Shown here in pieces: positions 55,897 to 64,000 of a stretch of 64,000 nt of DNA (the stretch's first letter is position 1; each line of letters starts with the position of its first letter). The notes beneath the pieces were generated by a model. It saw only the letters and a program-made list of their open reading frames with translations, was not told the DNA's origin and made no database searches. The translations under genes were made by a program, and so were the position numbers. The DNA comes from Oligoflexales bacterium (lineage in GTDB: Bacteria; Bdellovibrionota_B; Oligoflexia; Oligoflexales; RGVZ01): positions 10,469-74,468 of the forward strand of contig CANLUT010000007.1 of assembly GCA_947494335.1 (NCBI GenBank), in the 5' to 3' direction.

Positions 55897-56964
55897 GTGA
55901 TTTATAAAATCTACCTACTCTCAGTCGCATTGTTTTTTGCAGTTGCAGAGCCGACGTACGCTTTTGACCTAAAGAAAGAAGCGCAAAAAGCTTTAGAAAA
56001 AGAAAAAAAGAAATTTGAAGAGCAGCAAAGGAAAGAAAAAGAAAAAAAGGAGCAGGAAAAAAAGGCTGCTCAACCAGCTCCTGCACCAACTCCGACGCCC
56101 GCGCCGACACCCGCGCCAACTCCAGCTCCAGCCCCAGCCCCAACGCCACCACCTGCAACAACTCCGGCTAACAATGGCGCCGCCGTTCAACCACCCGCGC
56201 AGCCCGTAAACCCGACGCCACCGCCAGCTACAAATTCGCAATCATCAACAACATCCGGTGCCACTGCAAGCCCAAGCCCGACCCCGCCGGCACAGGACAC
56301 AAGCAAAATGTCCACTGCGGAGAAAATTCGCTACGCTTGGCAAAAAATCCCGCAAGCCACTAACATCTATAGCCCGTCCGGAGACACTGTCTTTCCTAAA
56401 AACCTGGAGGATGACTCGGGTGGAACGATTTCCGCTCATTTGATGTCTATCTATAGCTTGGACCAGTTGGAAAAAATGTCGGGCAACCCGCCGTACATTA
56501 GGACCAAGGGACCTGACGGAAAGCCGATTCGAGTAAAGTTCGCACAAGTTAATCCAAAATTTATCGATTGGGCAGTCGCTAACGCAATTCCTGCGGCGAC
56601 CGACGCCGCATTCAAGTCTGCGACCCTACAAATTTACACAGAATACCTATCAAAGACAGTTGAAGTATTTCTTCATGCAATTTATGGCCTCGAATCAAAT
56701 CCAAAGAAATATGCATCTATGGTGCAAGAGTACAAAGCCGCTATCAATGATCCTCGAGGCTTGATGGGTCCTGAGTCTTTTATAGCACGGATCATGAAGG
56801 GTCTTCCTGAGGGAACAGGAGCACCGATAACAGTTGGATTCTGGCTACGCCGAACCATGGATGGCTCAGCACCCGGATTAAAAGCGGGTCTAGAAAAGCT
56901 GGTGAAGACCTACACACCAGAGCGCCTAGGAGCCATCAAAGGTCAATTTAAAAATAAGAAATAG
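55897..56964 (+). CDS. exported protein with KE-rich coil and Pro-rich linker (355 aa)
   Basis: A 355-aa exported protein in four parts: signal peptide (residues 1-22), a Lys/Glu-rich helix or coiled coil (about 25-58), a Pro/Ala/Thr linker (about 59-135, made of PAPTP-like repeats) and a helical C-terminal domain with no recognised family (IPAATDAAFKSATLQIYTEY). The layout is like TonB or wall-spanning proteins: the linker could cross the periplasm or peptidoglycan. GTG start. A terminator follows at 56975-56993, inside the convergent gene. Confidence 0.7.
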   Translation: MIYKIYLLSVALFFAVAEPTYAFDLKKEAQKALEKEKKKFEEQQRKEKEKKEQEKKAAQPAPAPTPTPAPTPAPTPAPAPAPTPPPATTPANNGAAVQPPAQPVNPTPPPATNSQSSTTSGATASPSPTPPAQDTSKMSTAEKIRYAWQKIPQATNIYSPSGDTVFPKNLEDDSGGTISAHLMSIYSLDQLEKMSGNPPYIRTKGPDGKPIRVKFAQVNPKFIDWAVANAIPAATDAAFKSATLQIYTEYLSKTVEVFLHAIYGLESNPKKYASMVQEYKAAINDPRGLMGPESFIARIMKGLPEGTGAPITVGFWLRRTMDGSAPGLKAGLEKLVKTYTPERLGAIKGQFKNKK

Positions 56965-56965
56965 A

Positions 56966-57472
56966 CTATTTACGGGCGGCCTCAAGGGCCGCCTTTAATT
57001 TTGCGTTTTCAATGTCGTTTGGCCCACGAAAGAGCGTCCACTCTTCAATCATTGACCCGTCAGAAAATGAACAAAACGAAAATTCACCGTCTTGATCCAA
57101 AGCAGATTTTCCTTGTCCGCCGTTTTTCTCGCAGTTTATAGAGGCAGGATTTGCTCCACTGGTGGCAGCACGACCTTCGTTCACCAAAGGCGAGAAAAAG
57201 CGCGTGGACGCTTGGCTTTGCTTAGCATTGAGAAGTGAAATGATCTCTATTCGTGCACGACCAAAGACACAAGCTCTAATCGCTGAGCCATCAACTGCTT
57301 TAAACGTTTCAGTTAATCCACCGTGATCTTTGCAAAATTTATCTGCCAAAGAATAGTCACCCGAAGCATCAGAGGAGCTATTTGGAGATACACCAGGCGA
57401 TGAGGGCTTTCTATTTTTACATGCCACTAAAGCAGCTATTAACATCAATATAATAATCTGAGAATTTTTCAT
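56966..57472 (-). CDS. lipoprotein of unknown function (168 aa)
   Basis: A 168-aa lipoprotein: IIILMLIAALVAC with Cys near residue 18, then a Ser/Pro linker. The mature part has four Cys (FCKDHGG, RACVFG, NCEKNGG, FCSFSDG) suggesting two disulfides, in repeats resembling small hemolysin-like or DUF333 Cys domains (CKDHGGLTE, GSAIRACVF). No firm family. GGGAG lies before the ATG at 57472. Its last codons contain a hairpin that also serves as a plus-strand terminator. Confidence 0.65.
   Translation of the reverse strand: MKNSQIIILMLIAALVACKNRKPSSPGVSPNSSSDASGDYSLADKFCKDHGGLTETFKAVDGSAIRACVFGRARIEIISLLNAKQSQASTRFFSPLVNEGRAATSGANPASINCEKNGGQGKSALDQDGEFSFCSFSDGSMIEEWTLFRGPNDIENAKLKAALEAARK
56975..56993 (+). 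terminator. terminator of the Pro-rich gene, inside the convergent CDS
   Basis: GGCGGCC and GGCCGCC form a perfect 7-bp GC stem on a 5-nt loop, followed by TTTAATTTT on the plus strand, 11 nt after the 355-aa gene stops. On the minus strand the same bases encode the ALEAARK end of the 168-aa lipoprotein. Confidence 0.72.
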
Positions 57473-57508
57473 GCTAACTCCCACCAAAATAATTAGAAAC
57501 TCAGATAA

Positions 57509-58495
57509 TTAAAATGTCACCGTGCCAATAGCTTCTCGGTCGTCACCAATGGCGATGGTCTCCGATGTCCGAGACTGCAGCGCCACAGCTGCCTCTTCCC
57601 GAATCGCAACATTTCTTACTGCGAGGAAACTCGGATAATAGTTACGCGCGGCGAAGCCAAAGAGCTTTGTCTTATGCTCCTCACGAATCTTCATATAATC
57701 TGGCCCGAACTTTTGAATGGCGCGCATAACACCATTCTGCCCATAATTATAAGCCGTAATTGCGAGCTCCCAAGATTGAGTTCTGAGATAAATTCCCGCC
57801 AAATGATCAGTCGCCGCATCAGTTGAAAGCTCAGGATCAGTGCGCCAATCTTTTTTCTTCTTAACAACAAGACCCTCTGCTCGCGCTGTGTGTGGCATAA
57901 ATTGCCAAAGACCTTTAGCTCCGGCTTTACTTGTTGCAAAACGATCAAAGCCGCTCTCTAGATGAGGCAAGTACGCAAGATCTTCAGGCAGTCCTTTTTC
58001 GCGAAGCGTCTGTTTGATCATTGAAATGTAGGGGCGACTGCGCGCGAGAGACCTACCAAACTCCACACCTCTTTGACAACGCACCTGATCGCGGGCGTCG
58101 GAAAAAAACTTTCGATTTCGCAGAGAAGAAGGAACCGACTGGAAAATACGCCGTTCAAGGTCTGATTTTGGTTCACCGCGAACTTCCAAAGATTTTAAAG
58201 CTGACCGAATGCTCTTTACGTGTTTTTTCAAGAGACGATTATTCGACCCTTTAACGCGCGGAACCGTAGCAACATAATAGATCACGTCCAGATTCCACTC
58301 ATCATGGAATACGCATTCATCTGGACCGTAATCTTTAAATATCTTCTCCCAAAAGCGCACATCGTCTGCGAGCCCTTCAGGTGTGGGAAGTCTCGTCTGA
58401 TAGGACTCCTCAGCATTGGCAGTCTGTCCGTCCTGGGCATACGCCACACCAAAACAAGCAAGCAATAGCGGGAGCATGACGAGAGAGTTTCGCAT
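57509..58495 (-). CDS. lytic transglycosylase (SLT, MltD-like)
   Basis: A 328-aa exported peptidoglycan-cleaving enzyme. Signal peptide residues 1-20; the SLT domain spans about 165-285 with catalytic Glu in LPHLESGFDRFATSKAGAKG near residue 179, GLWQFMPHTAR near 195 and AITAYNYGQNGVMRA near 245. It splits the MurNAc-GlcNAc bond leaving a 1,6-anhydro end. No LysM repeats, unlike MltD proper. It lies 21 nt downstream... in reading order, before the 168-aa lipoprotein gene, so they may share a transcript. Confidence 0.9.
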   Translation of the reverse strand: MRNSLVMLPLLLACFGVAYAQDGQTANAEESYQTRLPTPEGLADDVRFWEKIFKDYGPDECVFHDEWNLDVIYYVATVPRVKGSNNRLLKKHVKSIRSALKSLEVRGEPKSDLERRIFQSVPSSLRNRKFFSDARDQVRCQRGVEFGRSLARSRPYISMIKQTLREKGLPEDLAYLPHLESGFDRFATSKAGAKGLWQFMPHTARAEGLVVKKKKDWRTDPELSTDAATDHLAGIYLRTQSWELAITAYNYGQNGVMRAIQKFGPDYMKIREEHKTKLFGFAARNYYPSFLAVRNVAIREEAAVALQSRTSETIAIGDDREAIGTVTF

Positions 58496-58806
58496 GATTT
58501 GGGACCTATCTGTCGAACGTCGAGAGGTGATCTTAATATTGTCCCAAGTTCTGGGAGAAATCGGAAGAGCGACGCATTTTTTTGCAGCAATGTCCTGACC
58601 TATCCCACCGGGGATGCCTCTTTATAAATTTAAATTTCAATTGAATCAGGACGTTATGGGGAAGTGGTCCAGCACGCAGGACTGCCAGGATTTTTGCACC
58701 CATTTAATTAATTTGGCCTTTGATGCCTTGTTGCCTTAAGGCCTCATTTGTAGAAAAATTTCGGTAAATCTTTATGCCACAACCCTAGGAAAAAGGAGCT
58801 TTACGT
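58496..58806. other. gene-free divergent region before the aminotransferase gene
   Basis: A 311-bp gap between divergent genes. It holds the ribosome site AAAAAGGAG for the aminotransferase, a short palindrome GCCTTAAGGC at about 58733-58742, and weak promoter-like boxes (TTGTTG, 17 nt, TAGAAA). I see no RNA gene or ORF with support. Confidence 0.4.
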
Positions 58807-59991
58807 ATGTTCTTACAAAACTTTCCTCCCATGGGCGTTTACGAAACACTATTCAAATTTCAAGATGCCACCGGGCAATACATGGGTGATGCTGGAACAA
58901 GTCCTTGGGCACAGGGCTTTCCTCTGACTACACAACTTCCCGGAGGGCCTGAGCTTCCATCTTCTGTTTCTTTTGCACCAACTGACTTGAAATACCCAGC
59001 TGCAGCGGGCATCGATCCGCTTCGTATTGCCATTCGCGATTACTACAATCACTTCTACGGAGCTAGCATCACGGAAGACAACATCGCCGTGTTTGCTGGA
59101 GGTCGTCCGGCAATTTTTGCGACCATGCTGTTTCTAAATCCTGATGTCAAAGTATTGATCGAAGAAACGGAATACACACCTTACTACGACAAACTGAAAC
59201 TTCTAAACCGTGCGCACAAAATCATCCCAAGTAACGTTCAAAATCGGTTTAGACCAACACTTGAAGATTACCGAAAAGCCAGAAAAGACGCGGGCAGCTC
59301 AACTCTGATGATAAAAAGTAACCCCTGCAATCCAACGGGCGTCACTTGGGAGAACGAGCAACTGCAGCAAGCAGTGGCGTTTGCATCTGAACAGGGCCAC
59401 GGTGCTATTTTTGATGAGGCTTATGAATTTTTCTCTGAGAGTGGGCCTGTCAGTGCGATGAAGTATGTAAAAAATATTGATGACTCAAATATCTTTGTGA
59501 TTGGTGCAGCCACAAAGGGTCTACAAGTTCCCGGAATGCGCACGGGCTGGGTCATAGCATCTAAAAAACACGTCGAGATATTTAGAAATTTCTCCTCGAT
59601 CGCCATGGGCGGCGTCTCAAGACCATCACAACTTTACGTAGCAAACCTACTGAAGCTTGACCGCGTTGAAAAAGCCCGCAAAGCCGTAGTCAACTTTTAC
59701 AATGGTCAACGTGCGCGCTACAAGAAAGGCCTTGAAGCACTTGGCGTCGAGCTATTCACAGGAACCGGAGGGTTTTACCACTGGGGAAAACTTCCTGGTG
59801 GCTTGACCGCTGATGAATTTAATAATCGCCTTTTTAAACACAAGGCGGCCATTTTGCCTGGAACCCTATGTGACATGAATCGTCTTGGGGCAAAAGGCAT
59901 CCACAATCAGTTCATGAGATTTTCATTCGGTCCATTAAGTCAAGAGTCTTACAATCGCGACATCGAGGTCATTCAAAGTTGCCTTCGCTAA
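58807..59991 (+). CDS. class I/II PLP-dependent aminotransferase
   Basis: A 394-aa fold-type I aminotransferase. SNPCNPTGVTWENEQL near residue 170, the Asp-containing FDEAYEFF near 200 and the PLP lysine in GAATKGLQVPGMRTGW near 236 are present, followed by the substrate Arg in RFSFGPL near 374. Substrate cannot be told; the family covers aspartate, aromatic and other amino acids. AAAAAGGAG precedes the ATG. The decarboxylase gene follows after 31 nt, so the two probably act in one pathway. Confidence 0.87.
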   Translation: MFLQNFPPMGVYETLFKFQDATGQYMGDAGTSPWAQGFPLTTQLPGGPELPSSVSFAPTDLKYPAAAGIDPLRIAIRDYYNHFYGASITEDNIAVFAGGRPAIFATMLFLNPDVKVLIEETEYTPYYDKLKLLNRAHKIIPSNVQNRFRPTLEDYRKARKDAGSSTLMIKSNPCNPTGVTWENEQLQQAVAFASEQGHGAIFDEAYEFFSESGPVSAMKYVKNIDDSNIFVIGAATKGLQVPGMRTGWVIASKKHVEIFRNFSSIAMGGVSRPSQLYVANLLKLDRVEKARKAVVNFYNGQRARYKKGLEALGVELFTGTGGFYHWGKLPGGLTADEFNNRLFKHKAAILPGTLCDMNRLGAKGIHNQFMRFSFGPLSQESYNRDIEVIQSCLR

Positions 59992-60022
59992 GAAGTCCAG
60001 ACTTGATGGACACGACTACCAC

Positions 60023-61504
60023 ATGACGACGATTAAAAACGCGTACAGCCCCGGAACATTTCTTGTGCAGGCTCAGCAATTGGGCCAATGCCTTGAAAGA
60101 TATTACGCGGAATGTCAGAGTCTTGGTGGTCGCACGCTGCCAACGCTCGATCCTGATCGCTACGTTGAGATGGCTGAGGAGTTACTTGAGCGTCCCAAAG
60201 CGGATTTTCGTGAGCTGGTTGAACTAGCTCTTAAATTTAGTCACAGACTTCACGATCCTCGCTACATGGGTCACCAAGTTCCTCCAACCATTCCCACTGC
60301 AGCGCTCTTTGACACAATCGGCAAGGCCACCAATCAGGGCGCTGCGGTTTTTGAAATGGCGCCATTCGGCACAGCTGCCGAAAAGGCTCTCATACAAAAA
60401 ATGGGACAAATGATTGGCTGGACCAAGGGTAAATTTGCGGGCATTGGCACCCACGGCGGAACCCTTGCTAACGTCACCGCATTACTCGCCGCTCGTAACG
60501 TCCGCTATCAAGACGGATGGAAACAAGGATTTGCTAACAGTTCAAAACTAAAACCTGCCATCATGACAAGTGCTGAAAGCCATTACTGCATCGCAAGAGC
60601 CTGTGGAATTCTTGGCATTGGTACCGAGCAACTGATCAAAGTACCCGTCGACAAAAAGCGGCGCATGGATACAGGCGAGGCTAGACGCCTACTCGACAAG
60701 GCTAAAGACCAAGGACTTGATGTGTTTGCGATCGTTGGATCTGCATGCACCACTCCAACGGGTTCATTTGATAATCTTCGTGAGGTGGGACAACTCGCGA
60801 AAGACTACGGCCTTTGGTTTCACGTCGACGGAGCTCACGGGGCAAGCTTTCTTTTTTCTGATAAACATCGGCATATTCTCGACGGCATCGATCTCGCCGA
60901 CTCGGTGGCATGGGATGCGCACAAAATGCTTTTTGTGCCAGCCCTGTGCACCTACCTTTTCTACAAAGACGCCAAGCATAGTTGGGAGGCGTTTTCTCAA
61001 GATGCTCCGTACCTATTTGATCCAAGTGATCCACAAGGAATGGCGGAATTTGACGGCGGACTTCGTACGTTTGAATGCACAAAAGGTGCAATGTCTCTTG
61101 GACTTTGGGGTGTTTGGAGTCTCTACGGCAAAGAGTTCATTGCCTCCCTCATTGAAAAGGCCGTGGAAAATACGCATATTCTTTATGAAAAAATCTCGAA
61201 GTCCAATGACTTCGAGGTCGCACACGAGCCCCAATGCAATATCTTGTGCTTTCGCTACTTGCCAGCGGAGCAAAAAAATATCTCTTCGCAGGATCTTTCA
61301 AGCCTTCAACAAAAAATCCGTCAGCAATTATTACACGACGGAGAAGGCTACATCACCGGAACCAAACTTAACGGCGAATACTGGCTCAGAGTCACTGTCA
61401 TTAATCCACTCACCGACGAAAGTCACTTAAGGGCACTACTCGGCAAAATTAGGACTGTAGGTGCAGTATTCTCTCCCTCATCTTTACCAAGAGGTGGGAT
61501 CTAA
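60023..61504 (+). CDS. group II PLP-dependent amino-acid decarboxylase
   Basis: A 493-aa decarboxylase. GTHGGTLANVTALLAAR near residue 150, HVDGAHGASFLFSD near 270 and the PLP lysine in AWDAHKMLFVPALCTYLF near 308 mark the family that includes glutamate, aspartate, diaminobutyrate and cysteine-sulfinate decarboxylases. DAHKM in place of DPHKW sets it apart from aromatic decarboxylases. Possible products are beta-alanine, GABA or a diamine; with panB in the window and no panD seen, beta-alanine is one idea, unproven. Second gene of the PLP pair. Confidence 0.87.
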   Translation: MTTIKNAYSPGTFLVQAQQLGQCLERYYAECQSLGGRTLPTLDPDRYVEMAEELLERPKADFRELVELALKFSHRLHDPRYMGHQVPPTIPTAALFDTIGKATNQGAAVFEMAPFGTAAEKALIQKMGQMIGWTKGKFAGIGTHGGTLANVTALLAARNVRYQDGWKQGFANSSKLKPAIMTSAESHYCIARACGILGIGTEQLIKVPVDKKRRMDTGEARRLLDKAKDQGLDVFAIVGSACTTPTGSFDNLREVGQLAKDYGLWFHVDGAHGASFLFSDKHRHILDGIDLADSVAWDAHKMLFVPALCTYLFYKDAKHSWEAFSQDAPYLFDPSDPQGMAEFDGGLRTFECTKGAMSLGLWGVWSLYGKEFIASLIEKAVENTHILYEKISKSNDFEVAHEPQCNILCFRYLPAEQKNISSQDLSSLQQKIRQQLLHDGEGYITGTKLNGEYWLRVTVINPLTDESHLRALLGKIRTVGAVFSPSSLPRGGI

Positions 61505-61714
61505 CCAGACCTTTCATAATTCATAATCATTTCAGGTGCCTGTAATCCAAGCCCTCTCAATCTATAAATTATTAAAGATTACGATCGATTAAGCCGATCC
61601 CTTCTCCATATGAAAGGGACGCTTCGAAATCCACAGATGAATATTATCACTTAGGCGTATTTCATGCAGATCAGCACGTGGAAATAGTGAAAAAATTGAA
61701 AAAAGGACATAGTC

Positions 61715-62110
61715 ATGAATCTTGGAACTTTTGCATTACGGAAACTGTCTATTGTCGTTGCTGCATTTACTTTTTATGCATTGCCAAGTGCGACGCTAGG
61801 CAACCCTAATTACCCTGTGGACAATGCTACAGATCCGAACCCCTTAGTTCCTCGACCCATTGAAACTATCAATGTTCCTGTTAGCTCGCCGACGACAAAC
61901 CAACCCAATTTGACAAGTTGCCAGACAGATTTGAAAGCGGCACTGGCCCATATTGATAGATTGAGCCGAGTCCGAGCTGAAGAGGCAAAGACAATCGAGA
62001 CACTAAAAGCCCAAAATTCCAAGCTTCAAACCTTGGTTGAAAATTTGATCCGTAAAATTCGAATCTGCCAAGAAAATCCGGCTGCATGTAAAAATCTGGA
62101 AATTCCATAA
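61715..62110 (+). CDS. small exported coiled-coil protein (131 aa)
   Basis: A 131-aa exported protein of no known family: signal peptide (residues 1-29, LSIVVAAFTFYALPSATLG), a Pro/Asn/Thr-rich stretch, then a coiled coil from about 75 to 115 (LAHIDRLSRVRAEEAKTIET, LKAQNSKLQTLVENLIRKI) and two Cys near the end (ICQENPAACKN), with one more before the coil. Likely forms an oligomer in the periplasm. AAAGGAC precedes the ATG. Confidence 0.65.
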   Translation: MNLGTFALRKLSIVVAAFTFYALPSATLGNPNYPVDNATDPNPLVPRPIETINVPVSSPTTNQPNLTSCQTDLKAALAHIDRLSRVRAEEAKTIETLKAQNSKLQTLVENLIRKIRICQENPAACKNLEIP

Positions 62111-62314
62111 CAATAGTTCAAGATAAAAGCCCCAGAGTTTTTGCTTTGAGTCGAACTGGAAATAAAACGCGACGTTCTCGAAAAAGTTCGCCCAGATTCT
62201 GTTCTTTTTGGGAATTGCTCTCGTGGAAAACTCTAATTACCTTCAGGGAGAGGGCAAGAAATCCATTCACACCAGGACTATGATCGCCACGTCCTTCGAT
62301 TTATGAGCCAAAAA

Positions 62315-63358
62315 TTACAGGGCTTTAACGCGCGTCTTCGTAATGATAGCGTTTCGAATGCGACCATCGTCATCTTCGTCGTATATGTCCCCTACAATCT
62401 CTTCGAGAATGTCTTCTAGAGTTACAATTCCAAGAGGTTGGCCCACCTGATCGCTGACAATTGCCATATGATGGCGTTTGTCTTGCAATTGTCTCATTAT
62501 TTTTAAAGCTGAATCAGTTAAAGCAATCGTAACGGCCGGGCGAATGATTGTCTTCCAATCGGCGTTACCTGCTTCCTTAAATGCCGCAAACTCCTTTGCA
62601 TGCAAGATGCCGATCACCACTTTGTTCTCGGTTACTGGTAACCGGGTATGGCCGGAACTAAGGATTAACCGATTGATCTCTTCATACTGATCAGCTGAGT
62701 CCACGGTGTTAACCTGGCCCCATGGAATCATGATCTCTTTGATTCGCCTCTGTTCGATTTGAGCTAAATTCATAATGTATTTTTGATGCTGGGGCGTCAG
62801 TGTGTCGAGTTCGATAGTTGGAGACTCTCCGTGGGTTGTCTGCTCATCTTTTACTCGAAATAACACAGAAATAATTAGCTTAGTCGACACCTCAAGCAAA
62901 TGAACCATTGGCGATAATGAGCGATCGGCTAACGCAATCCAGCGACTACCAAGCAATGCAATCTTTATTGGATTGCGTAAAGCCAGCGACTTTGGCACGA
63001 GCTCTCCGACAACAACGCTCAAGAAAGTAATCGGTGCAACGACCACAATCACTGCAGCTAGTTCAGCACTGGACTCGCTGAATCCAAGTTGATCAATAAA
63101 ATAAGGTTCAATACTATCCGATGCACCAGCGCCGCCGATCGCTGCAGCGATGGCTCCCACGGCGGTTATACCTAACTGAATGACCGATAAAGTACGCTCA
63201 GGATTCTCACGAAGGCTAAGCAACCTCTTGGCCCGACTATTTCCTGCCTGCGAAAGAGCACGTAGCGCTGGTCTCGATACCGATACAAACGCCATTTCGT
63301 AAGCCGCAAATAAACCATTCAGTAAAAGACAAACAAAAATGACGACTATCTCGAGCAT
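62315..63358 (-). CDS. DUF21-CBS (CNNM/TlyC-type) membrane protein
   Basis: A 347-aa inner-membrane protein: a DUF21/CNNM domain with about four helices (EIVVIFVCLLLNGLFAAYEM; TLSVIQLGITAVGAIAAAIG; AVIVVVAPITFLSVVVGELV), then a CBS pair (residues about 200-340, IPWGQVNTVDSADQYEEINR and GIVTLEDILEEIVGDI). Such proteins are implicated in Mg2+ or Co2+ handling. The CorC_HlyC C-terminal domain is missing. Start at ATG 63358; the frame is open to 63394. Confidence 0.87.
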   Translation of the reverse strand: MLEIVVIFVCLLLNGLFAAYEMAFVSVSRPALRALSQAGNSRAKRLLSLRENPERTLSVIQLGITAVGAIAAAIGGAGASDSIEPYFIDQLGFSESSAELAAVIVVVAPITFLSVVVGELVPKSLALRNPIKIALLGSRWIALADRSLSPMVHLLEVSTKLIISVLFRVKDEQTTHGESPTIELDTLTPQHQKYIMNLAQIEQRRIKEIMIPWGQVNTVDSADQYEEINRLILSSGHTRLPVTENKVVIGILHAKEFAAFKEAGNADWKTIIRPAVTIALTDSALKIMRQLQDKRHHMAIVSDQVGQPLGIVTLEDILEEIVGDIYDEDDDGRIRNAIITKTRVKAL

Positions 63359-63857
63359 TTGACCAAAGATTCCCCTATGACGAGAAGGCCGCACTGATTA
63401 TGGGCGCAAGAATCTCCGATTCGGGCGTTACCCAACAAACTAGAAAGTGCGCTATAAACAGAGTCCTGTAAAATAAGCTTGGAGCTAATTTGACAAAGAA
63501 ACATCGAAGATCCCTCACAGATAATCAAATGGCCGCATAGCTTTTAAGATATCGATACTATTCACAGTAGTAGCTACCCACACGCCTGTCACCCAAAAAA
63601 AGGTATCACTTGGAGAAATAAATAACAATGTCAGCACCTTCAAGACATCTAGTCTTCCTATCGACCCCGAGAGGTTCCTATGATTGAGCTTGAAAGAATT
63701 GTTTTCCGTGGTTGACCCAAATCGTTGGTATGGTCGTCGTCATCACTCAATCGATTCTTTTCAGAAAAATCTATGAAAAATACCCTTTGAGCCAAAATCG
63801 ACTCTGGCGTTTAGGATCGACCCAGTGATCTGATCAACAGAATCGGATGAAAAACAA
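63359..63857. other. gene-free stretch between the CBS gene and the rRNA operon
   Basis: About 500 bp with no gene I can support. Small ORFs occur, such as 19 codons from ATG near 63628 (GGAG 12 nt before it), but with nothing else in their favour. No tRNA cloverleaf or repeat is seen. It is the downstream flank of the 5S rRNA gene and upstream flank of the CBS gene. Confidence 0.5.
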
Positions 63858-63889
63858 AAAGCCCCAGAGAATTTCTTCTCTGGGGCTTT
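63858..63889 (-). terminator. rRNA operon terminator
   Basis: AAAGCCCCAGAGAA and TTCTCTGGGGCTTT form a perfect 14-bp stem on a 4-nt loop. On the minus strand it is followed by TTGTTTTTC and lies 11 nt after the 5S rRNA 3' end. Confidence 0.92.
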
Positions 63890-63900
63890 CCGATTTAATA

Positions 63901-64000
63901 GGCTGCATCGTGCTACTCTCCCACACTTAAAAGTGCAGTACCATCACCGCTGACGAGCTTGACTTCCGTGTTCGAGATGGGAACGGGTATTTCCTCGTCG
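63901..64000 (-). rRNA. rrf: 5S ribosomal RNA, 5' end cut by the window
   Basis: The minus strand reads the conserved 5S core: CCATCTCGAACACGGAAGTC, then GATGGTACTGC and GTGGGAGAGTAGCAC, ending near 63901 with GCAGCC, the 3' strand of helix I. About the first 15-20 nt lie beyond the right edge. A perfect terminator follows, so this is the last gene of an rRNA operon whose 23S gene should lie to the right. Confidence 0.95.

Noticed and set aside
56060-56300. Tandem repeat in the DNA of the Pro-rich gene
   Set aside because: Coding low-complexity repeat (PAPTP), in frame and part of a normal gene, not a mobile or CRISPR repeat.
62126-62138. AAAAGCCCCAGAG, identical to one arm of the rRNA terminator at 63858
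   Set aside because: No matching second arm nearby, so no hairpin; a 13-nt match between two sites may be a relic or chance.
63628-63687. 19-codon ORF with a GGAG site downstream of the 5S gene
   Set aside because: Spacing of 12 nt, no composition signal and no neighbour to support it.

Overview
The window is a gene-dense, mostly housekeeping chromosome segment of a Gram-negative bacterium. Outer-membrane beta-barrel candidates, Lgt, a LolC/E-type permease, many lipobox proteins, a SPOR protein and peptidoglycan hydrolases all point to a diderm. Fused NuoCD, an ALDH7-type dehydrogenase, an HU protein with a Lys/Ala-rich tail, consensus sigma-54 promoters and the many secreted proteins of unknown family fit the Bdellovibrionota/Oligoflexia (former delta-proteobacteria). 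That placement is an inference from gene content; no 16S rRNA is present to test it.

Layout. 1-1034: a NamZ-like (DUF1343) enzyme cut by the left edge, plus a small upstream gene, both on the minus strand. 1035-1558: a regulatory stretch with a structured RNA candidate (tiny Cys-Cys ORF, very strong Shine-Dalgarno, competing stem and terminator) and a consensus sigma-54 promoter driving an exported M14 carboxypeptidase. 2586-9227: minus-strand speE, a ribbon-helix-helix protein, a secreted protein, pepP, HU and a 591-aa unknown. 9437-15051: minus-strand nuoCD-E-F-G-I, an incomplete complex I set. 15369-22448: plus-strand aspS, a TPR protein, an orphan NtrC-type response regulator and an 821-aa unknown. 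22439-28893: an exported hydrolase, small lipoproteins and membrane proteins, a DUF1573 protein, miaB and ffh. 29042-32191: an operon of a phage-tail-tube (gp19)-like exported protein, a lipoprotein and a DUF2817 hydrolase. 32338-37252: ridA, lgt, ruvC, hemB, a split ThrE-type exporter and an outer-membrane protein. 37441-48193: VOC protein, ALDH7, LolC-like permease, Zn-ribbon protein, dnaJ, panB, a ceramidase-superfamily membrane protein, murB, a PuuD-like membrane protein with a separate lipoprotein cytochrome c, and a methyltransferase. 48214-63358: Omp85-type barrel, uvrA, SPOR protein, lepA, several lipoproteins, a lytic transglycosylase, two PLP enzymes and a DUF21-CBS protein. The right edge holds the 3' part of a 5S rRNA gene on the minus strand and its terminator, so an rRNA operon lies just outside.

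How the genes work together. Cell-envelope biology recurs: wall turnover (NamZ-like, M14 and DUF2817 peptidases, lytic transglycosylase), wall synthesis (murB), lipoprotein maturation and sorting (lgt, LolC/E-like) and many lipoproteins. Respiration and cofactors (nuo, hemB, panB, cytochrome c) and translation/targeting (aspS, miaB, lepA, ffh, 5S) make up the rest. I see no insertion sequences, integrases, CRISPR arrays or tRNA genes. The most unusual items are the 1203-1389 RNA element, two perfect sigma-54 promoters (one in front of no annotated gene), the signal-bearing gp19-like protein, and the aspS residues typical of a non-discriminating enzyme.
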